Under the pieces are notes generated by a model. The model ran no database searches and had not been told where the DNA came from. It worked only from the letters and a program-made list of their open reading frames with translations. The position numbers and the translations under genes are program-made. Below, in pieces: positions 55,921-64,000 of a stretch of 64,000 bases of DNA (position 1 is the first letter of the stretch; each line of letters begins with the position of its first letter). The DNA lies in the NCBI RefSeq assembly GCF_021917145.1, contig NC_061064.1:4321203-4385202 (forward strand), read 5' to 3'. The stretch comes from Hypomesus transpacificus (Eukaryota > Chordata > Actinopteri > Osmeriformes > Osmeridae).

Positions 55921-58900
55921 AAATCTTGAGCTGGTTGAATCGTGTTGTTTGTCCTTGTGCAACCTCGGTGATCACAACAGGCCTCCCCTTGCAGGGTTGC
56001 CCTACAACGAATCACGAAAAAGCGCGTACTGTTTACGACATACAAAAGTCCCTTTCTCGTGTTCTACTTGTGCCTGTTACTCATGTGTTTATATCATTTT
56101 CCAGAGGTTGTTTTAGAAATGTGGGGCAAATTGAAAGCCTGGACCGTTATCAAATGAGCAAGAAAAGGAGAGAGAGAGAGAGACCAGAGGGGAAGATGAG
56201 GGAGGGGTGAGGAGGAGAGAGGCGAACCAAATTGCAAGCAGGAAAATGTTACATCTGGAGTCTTCCAGAACATAGCCATGTATGGCAGTTTCGCTTTGTG
56301 ACTGAAGTATATATATAGGCATTGAGAGAAGGGGTCAGGGCCCAGCACAGCAGGTATTGTTGCAGACCAGGGTATTACATCAAGCTGAAGGTATTGTTAT
56401 GTCGGTGGTACGAAATCTTGATTCACTTGACCTACATAAAGCAGATCGAAATAAACCTGGACGCAAACTAGAGGAGGGTTTTCTTTCTTGGCCCTGTTGA
56501 CCAAAGTTCAAGTTCATAACAGAGTCAGGTTGCAAGTTTTCTCTGAAAGACGAAATCATTATTTATCAAGAAATATTTAGGGCAGTGTCTGCACAGCAGA
56601 CGTGAAAAAGAAAACAAGCAGACGTTTTCAGGAGAGCTCGTTCCAAGGAACCATATGATAAAGAGGTATTGGTGATTTAAAGTACCGCAATACAGCTTCT
56701 CCCCAATAAATCTCAAACATTCCAGGGCCTCAGCTCTATCAGTGCCATTTCTCAAGTCTAAAGAGTCTACGTCCTGTTCACCTACAGAGGGGATCTTACA
56801 GGCAATGATTCCATTTGAATTCATCCAGTATCTTCAGACCAACAGACCCCAGGGACAAAAAATCGGTTGTATTTCTCAACAGTGCATCTGTTCTGTCTTC
56901 CGTGGAGAATGAGAGGATGAAAATGGAATGATAAACGTGTAGATCTGACATTGCAGTGCTTCATCTGGGCCCATAGCTCATATTTCATTTTGCGGTTATT
57001 GTTTCCTTTAGCTGGTGTTCATCCACATTGTGGCACTGAGGCCTGGCCTTCAAACTCTTCCATGGAGCCTGCTGCCAGAGGATGACAGGATGGAATGGGA
57101 AGAGAGGGAAATCTCTGGAAGAGAGGGAAAATCCGACCTCATCAGATCTGTCAGCGTGTATCCTGTTTAAACGAACTGACCCATAAATCCAGCGTTCTCT
57201 ACCTTCATTACGGCACCCTTTCTGGGACGACGCAAAAAATCAGATCCTGATTTAGTCCGACGGCTAATAAAGCGTCAACAACCGAGGAACCCTGGTCGCA
57301 ATTACAACGGGGGCGAAGAGGAGACGTTCTTCCTCCCTCCTTTCTGTACGATCAGCACAGGGTTGTTTTTGTGGTTATCTCTGAATCAGAGAAACTGTGC
57401 TCCAGAGACAGCTTTAAAGATAATCACTCTCAAAGAAGGGCTTTGTGCGTAAGACTCATATGGCGCTGAGGATGCACGGTTAAAACCAAATGAGAAGCTG
57501 CACACAAGGCCCGAGGCCTGCCCGTCTCCCAGGAGGTCTGCTGACTCGACTGCCGAGGCCTCCATAGGCCTGCTTACAACGCTGGTGACAGATTCACAGC
57601 TGGCTGGAGGAAAAAGGCTCTGCTACATACATACAGTACACATGCACACAAGCTCGGCGCTCCACCACAGTGGGCCTTCCAAGTGACACCGCCCACAAGG
57701 GTTCACTCCCGTTCCAGGTTCAGAGAGTGTTCAGGCCGAATGTTACTCTTTAACACATTCCATTTCACGGCCCGCTGGGAGCTCCTTGACCCGTCAAACA
57801 GCATCAACCCAGGTCAAGAGGTTTTGAGAGATAGCTCAGGCCAACTTCAAATCAACTCTCTTCTCCTCATAACCCGCCTTTGGAATTTAAGTGTAGACTA
57901 GAAGATAACGTTTGACCCAAAATCTAGGAGGCAGGATGGTTTATTGTATCTGTACGTTTTAACACAAAAAGTACTCAAATCAAGGTCATGGGAAACTCTA
58001 ATGTTGGGCACCTACTGTATGTTGATAAAGTAACACAAGAAAAGTCATTATGAGAGATCTATATTAACACAGGCGTCTGGCATCGGTCCAAATGTAATAA
58101 ATATGGCGTTCTCACCTGATATAGTATTTCCTGTGACCGTGACCCCGTCAAAAAGGAGCTGGGAGGCTTGAGAAGACCAGCGAGGATAAAACTGTCTCCA
58201 TTCCTCCTGACCTCGGAGGACCTCCCACAGAAAAAGCAACACTTGACATGAAGGCTACAATAACTTCCATGTAATTACTTAGCAATACCATTGTGAAAAC
58301 AGATTAATTATTTTTTTCTCTCCATATGACCCTGTAAAGCCCAACTTCCCCGAAGCACGTTTCACTTGCGTTAGAGTCTAAACCATTATGTAGTGTAAAT
58401 ACAAAGCAGTTTCCACGTCATGACAACGAAAAACGTTTCCTAGCTTCTAATCTAACTTGTATGGGCCCACCTGGGACAACCTGGGACGACAGTACACTCC
58501 TACTGAAGTTCCAGCAAAGAAAACGTACATTCTGCAGGTGTAGTTGTGACATGTTTGGGCCTGTTCTGGACTGGTCAGTGCAGTGCTGTGTTGTATATCA
58601 ATATCAGTCTCTCAGGAAATCCTTGTTGCTACAGGCCATTATATTGACTCAGGTGAACCAGACAACCACTGTCAAAACAGGAGCAGAGACTGCTAACTGC
58701 CCCAACTGTTTGAAATACAAACATTTAGCTGTTAGTAGTTCACAATGCAGCCAGCTCGTGCATGCCAAACAATGGATATTAGATCATAGCTGGAAAGGGG
58801 TCCCACCAAAAAAAACACCCTAGCCTTTCACATCTATACTGTACAATGTAGATGGAGAGAAAGCTGCCTCTTTGTCCTGTTCCTACAGACATGGAAGCTG

Positions 58901-61900
58901 TCAACCAGCCTATTGTATTACGTTAGTTGTATCCATAAAAGTAATACTGCAACAATGACCTAATGCTAAGGCATCATTTTCAGGCACATCAGAGACTGAG
59001 GTACAAGTTAAAGGATGTCAGTTTAATGATTGATTACCCTTATTGCTTCATAGAAACAGAACGTCATGGGATTTCTACACTGAACTTGATGGAAAATTGC
59101 TCTAATCATCATGGATATGCGGTGTGTACAGGTTTGTGTCTTTTCGTTGAACAGTATGACAGGAATTACATGGTTTATTTCTTACTTAAAGTCTGACCTT
59201 GTCTCAGACTAATGTTTCCTCTGTTTCCTGTGCTCCAGTCAACATCAATACGCCAAGCATACATCTATGCTGTTTTACAACCAATTAAGGAGGGGATAAT
59301 TATCAAGTCCCTGCGTCTGTCTGAGCTCTGGAAGCCCAGCTCATTATTTTCTACCAGACACTGCTGGGCCAGGCGTGGGAAATGCTGGAGGACTACATCA
59401 CCAGCCCCCTCTTTCCACCTCTGGGCATGTGGGAACACTGAACAGAACACAGTGCACTATGGGAAATGTGTCCTCCTATAACAGTTCTTCTCCTGCCATT
59501 GAAATAAACCAAACACCGTCCACGGCTTCCCCAAATGCCATTTGCAAAGGTGAATGATGTTTGAGGAAACCCAACAGCTTGAATCATCTTGTGGCTGAAT
59601 CAAAGGGATATCTGTGTTCCCAGAGCTGCCTTGTTTTTTATCTTAACCAGTGTTTGCTTACTGTCTATTGACTGTATTCAGATCCGGAGATTACCTCATC
59701 CGTTCTCTGGTCAGATTTAAAGGCAGCTGAGAAGGACAAAGACGAAGCTGTGTTGACACTCACAAAGCTCCCCTCGCTGCTAACGCCGCAGGACGTTGTC
59801 TCAGAGCGCTGGAGTAGCAGTCAGGGGCCAAGAGGGGGAGCGGGGCTGGGGTTGGCACCACCCTCACGGGACACCCCCGGGATGGTGCTCCGAGAAGAAA
59901 GAGGCCGAGAGCCTGGGCCGTGGGATGGGGCAGGACAACTCCTACATGGATAAACGGGCTTTGTTTGAGCCGAGCAGAGAGGCTAGTCAGGGCCAGTGTG
60001 TGCCCGGGTGTGCATGTGCGTGTTGACACCATTGCTCGAAGACACTTCAGCAGATTGATTGTTTTACGGTAGGCATGACTGGAGAAAGACATACGATTTC
60101 ACCAGCAGGGTTAAGGAGGGCAGACAGGATGCTTTCGTTTATGCAAGTCATGCATTGTGTTTTTTAAACTTGGAAACCACAGCCAGATCCATGAGATGTA
60201 GCCTGTCTCAGGGCAAGATGTCATTTTATGTTTAATTGAAGTTCAATATTCAAAGGCATACCAACTGCAGAGCATTGGCATCCAACTAAAATCTGGGAAT
60301 TTCATATTTATTTGCTCTAATCAAGAGTTTCTTAAGGTCTCTGTATGAAGAGAAAGATTGAGTAGAACCACATGTCTTTATTACAGAGAATACCGACTGC
60401 TCCATGCAAGGGGGGCATGTTTTACAGATCAGACAGTCATTCTTCCCACTATGATCTGACATGATGAAAGCAAACAAGCACACAACTTTGGTCTTAATAA
60501 TCAGAGGTCGGTGTGTCCATCATACACATGAAGCAGAGAAACAGGAAACAAGATGACGTGATTCATTTCTTTGGACGCACACACAAATCTCAAGATTTAG
60601 GGTGGTCTTGTTCCTCTCTGTCCTAAAGGTTTTAGGGTGGTCCAGCTCCTCTTGGTCCAGTGTTTATTTGCAGCCAGGTTGAGCTTGACTTGCTCACCAC
60701 ACGCGTGTGTTTCAATGTATCCACTATCCAGTATGCACAATGATGGAAGCTGACCAGAGCATGAAAACAGTTGGCCTTCCCTTACATGCTGCAATTCACT
60801 TTCTCCATCCATACCCTCTACTTACCAGATGTGGAGGAGAGGGTGGGAGCTGGAAAAATCGGGTTCACTGCGTGGTTCTTCAGGTGAAGGTTGCAAACTA
60901 GAGGGTTGTCGTTTTCCAGTTGGAGTCTATCCATTTGAAGAGAGGAGCTGAGATGTAAGAACTTTTGGGCCCATGCACGACAGAACATGCTCTGAGTGGT
61001 GAGCGTGTGTGTGTGTGTTTGTGTGCTGTGTATTGTATCGTAAGCATTAAAATGAGTAGTAGTCCTGCTGCTTGTGGTTTCTGTATGTTGGGACTGTCAA
61101 CCTGACCCGGCCAGTCCTCAGACAGAGAGTTCATTCCTCACCAGGCAAAACATCTTGAAGGGAGACGTGAGAGGATGAAGTCATTTGGTTACGTGTGTAT
61201 ATATATATATACAGTATATAAATATATTAATCCCCAGAACTAGAGTGATCAGCAGGAGAGAAGGCCCATTACAAACCCATGGCCAGAAGGTTAGGGGGAT
61301 TCTGTTTGCTTTAGTGAAGTGTTGTACACAATATGAGACATCATTCCCCTACCAGCAAGATCATAACTAATGACATGGCATTCTTAAAAGATTGCTTGCC
61401 CCAAACCCCAGTCTAAGCTCTCAATGAGCACTTGAGAGTTCTAATTATAGGAGTTAATAAGTGGTCTCTAATTTACGATGAAAAAACAAACGAATAACGC
61501 TTCTTCTCTGAACTAACGAGGGGTCTGGTGAGACCACATTTCCAAGAACAGGGGTTTAATCAAGTCCAGGATCAGACTGATCTAAACCTGCTGTAAGTAA
61601 ACGCCCTCAAAGAGCCCTGGAAAATACATCACCCATAATCCCACGCTAAAACACAGCCACTCAGGTCATATAGAGCGTGTAACACTGAATTGAAACCAGC
61701 TCCATTTTGTGTGTTTTGTGTGTGTGTGTTTTTGTGTCAGCTTTTTTTGCCATTCTCATGGATGAGAATTCAACTAAACAAATATGTGCTGAAAATATAA
61801 CAAGCGCTTCTTCCTCAATTAAAATCGCACAATTATACACTCTTTTATCACTTTCATAATGACAAAAACTTAAATATATCATCAAGCATTTTAAACCAAT

Positions 61901-63157
61901 GCCTATAGACAATGTCAAAACAGCACCGAGAGTGATGTTAGTCATGGTTTATCTTACAGGTTTCTATGACTACTTATAATACTGGTTATGTCATGCTAAA
62001 GACTGTATTCTTAGTTTTATGACAGAGTGTGAGCAGTGCCGTGGCGACGCTCCACACGACCATGCCAAGGGTGCACGACTCTTTCCACTTTCGACATCAG
62101 CGACGGCAACTGCAGCTAATGCTCCCTGGATGCAGGCTGCTAAGCTCGTGCTTGTCCTTTTCTGTCTCCATCCTACTCTAGACGGGCAGGCCTGTCTTCA
62201 CTTTAACCTCCCAGTCTGTCCTGTGGAGCCAAACTCACCTTCTGTCGGCTGGGTGACAATCGTTGCCCAGTCAGTGGCCAAGAAAACCCAAATGATTCGA
62301 GGGCCGATTCTCATCCACCCAGACCATGTGACTTTCTCTGTCTGCAGGAATGAGAGGGTGTGTGTTCTGGTGCTCGGAGCGTGATGAACATGCCACTTGA
62401 GCTGGATGTGTTGACGTGTGTGTGAGGATGAACTTGAGGCAACTACTTTCTACACAGAAACCACAACCGCAGGCAAGCCGCCAGGCCACATGGTGTGACA
62501 GTGTACATCCTCTGAGTTCAGCAATTATCATACCGTTCAGTAAACACAGCTCGGTTCATCAGTTTCCAGACTTAGTAATGAACCACGAGATCATCCAAAG
62601 GCTGCCAGGTTCAGGATGAGAAACCTGCCAGAAAAATACAAAACAAAACTATTTCTGAATAAAAGTAAGTATGAGCAAATTGGAGAAAATAGAAGATGTG
62701 TATTTCAAGCAGTGCAAATAAATAGAACAGAGAATCTCTTATTTCATAACTGGTTTCAAAATATCAGCATGGACAGACCGCAAGGAAATCCTTTCTTTGA
62801 ACTAAGATTTAAAATTCTAAACAGCAAAGCTCAATAAGTTATGTCATTAATTATGTGAAGGCATACCAAGCAAAGATTTTTTTCAGGGCTCTCATGTCTG
62901 GCCAAAGAGACTGTGGCAGGCTTTAACACATTTGCTCCGTGTCTTAACTTGCCAACTCTAGGTCATATAGTGAGCTAATAAGACATTCAATTTTTCTTGT
63001 TTTCGAATGTTGAGGTATGTTTGGTTTGGAGAAATCAGTGGTCCTTGGATACAGCTTCTTGGCGTTCAAGGTTTGATACTTTGGAGTAAACTTGGTTGTC
63101 CCTATGTACAGTACTGTGATTTGATAAATTATTTTTATATGTAGAATAGACCCATGA
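55921..63157. other. Gene-free region downstream of adamts15
   Basis: About 7.2 kb with no recognisable exon on either strand. Only short repeats are visible, such as the AT-rich 'atatatatatatacagtatata' at 61199-61220 and GT-rich patches near 61005-61030 and 61715. Open frames up to about 120 codons occur but have no familiar motif and no plausible splice partners. Confidence 0.5.
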
Positions 63158-63161
63158 AGAC

Positions 63162-63842
63162 TGTAATGGAAATGTTGGTCATATGCATAGATGTATGTGT
63201 ATGAAATCTATAATCTTCTATGTTCATTGGTAAGAGACAGGAAGGGAAGATAATTAAGTTGAGTTCAAAGGAATGTGAGGTGCTGATAGCTCTGTGGGCA
63301 GCTTGCCCTGGGGGATGGGTGAAGCATTTTATATGGCCTTCTGTCCTCTGGTTACTGTAAGGGGTCAATGAGACAGCTGCTCTGAACTTTGGCTAGAAGG
63401 ACTGTGTCCTGTTTCATTGTTTGTGTTAATTAAAAGTATTGTTTGAAGATGGTCACACAAAGGACAGTTGACCATTTGACTGGTCAACTCCTGTGGCTTT
63501 ATTATCTACTGCTCTGGAGAGAGCTGTGACATCAAAGAACTTTGGGACACACCAGAGATGTATTGTTTCAAACTGTCACGAAGTTGAGTTAGCCAATCAC
63601 GGAGTTTGCTACATTGATTGATTGACCTTATAGAATGCCATTTGATCTTAAGTTTATATAAGGCAGTGCATGTGTGATGGTTGGCATCACTCCTGCGAAC
63701 GACCTGTGTGGATGGCACCTCCTTCGTTGAGACTGATCAACAAAGCTTTGTTTATGTAATTGTATAGTCTAATAAATTGTATTAAAACCATATCCCTTGA
63801 CTATTCAGATCTACACAGTGCCACTCGAATTCTTCCTTAGCA
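63162..63842 (+). mobile_element. Probable solo LTR, about 681 bp
   Basis: Ends TGTAATGG...CTTAGCA (TG...CA), flanked by 4-bp direct repeats AGAC at 63158-63161 and 63843-63846. Inside, in correct order, are a TATA-like TTTATATAAGG at about 63653-63663 and an AATAAA at about 63771-63776, as expected for U3-R-U5. No retroviral-type genes are adjacent within the window. The sequence differs from the LTR at 20710-21176, so it is a separate family. Confidence 0.55.
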
Positions 63843-64000
63843 AGACCAATGAAGGATCAGCAATAATTACATCTTTGTGAGTCAATTTTGCCTGTCTAAT
63901 AAAGACAAGTCCTTTTTACAGTCCCTTATTAAAAAACAACAGTGAGTCACCGACCTGTCTTTATACGACCCGATTAGAAAAACGGACTGGTAAAACTTAA

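Noticed and set aside
62019-62384. 121-codon open frame on the plus strand
   Set aside because: No recognisable domain, no splice partner, ordinary composition. Frames of this length occur by chance over several kilobases.

Overview
The window is animal nuclear DNA, almost certainly from a ray-finned (teleost) fish. Genes are split by small GT-AG introns, protein matches are to vertebrate families, and the mobile elements are typical of fish: a tRNA-derived SINE with a tail shared by many teleost SINEs, a Tc1-like element with 'ctgctcaaaaaaataaagggaacac'-type ends, and tandem C2H2 zinc-finger genes with a fish-type N-terminal exon. A non-spiny-rayed teleost (smelt, pike or salmon grade) is my guess, with low confidence. 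Splice sites were chosen by hand from reading frame, GT-AG signals and remembered human homologues; no alignment was run.

Layout. (1) 1-4562, minus strand: the first ten coding exons of stk36 (Fused kinase), running off the left edge. Its third intron is almost filled by a 1.93-kb palindromic foldback transposon. (2) 5218-13869, minus strand: a tandem segmental duplication. Each unit carries a C2H2 zinc-finger gene (8 fingers in the left unit, 19 in the right) plus the last three exons of a POU2AF3-like gene. Only the right unit joins the two upstream exons that make a complete pou2af3 (14890-13088); the left unit's exons are an orphan fragment with a broken splice acceptor. (3) 15819-19654, minus strand: complete five-exon pou2af2, paralogous in exon plan to pou2af3. 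(4) 19655-32783: about 13 kb with no gene I can support, holding a 467-bp solo LTR and simple repeats. (5) 32784-54075: the head-to-head pair adamts8 (minus, nine coding exons) and adamts15 (plus, eight coding exons), sharing a 2.2-kb intergenic region. (6) 54076-64000: adamts15 3' UTR, then gene-free DNA with a second LTR-like element near the right edge.

How the genes relate. pou2af2 and pou2af3 encode small coactivators of POU-class-2 factors; in mammals they serve tuft cells. adamts8 and adamts15 are secreted metalloproteases of the aggrecan/versican-cleaving clade, and their divergent pairing is the same as on human 11q24. stk36 belongs to Hedgehog signalling and motile-cilium function. 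The genes are syntenic neighbours, not an operon or pathway. The most notable observations are the foldback element with intact 8-bp target duplications, the duplicated finger-gene plus POU2AF3-tail cassette, a second C-terminal thrombospondin repeat in adamts8 that human ADAMTS8 lacks, and the close packing of loci that lie far apart in human.
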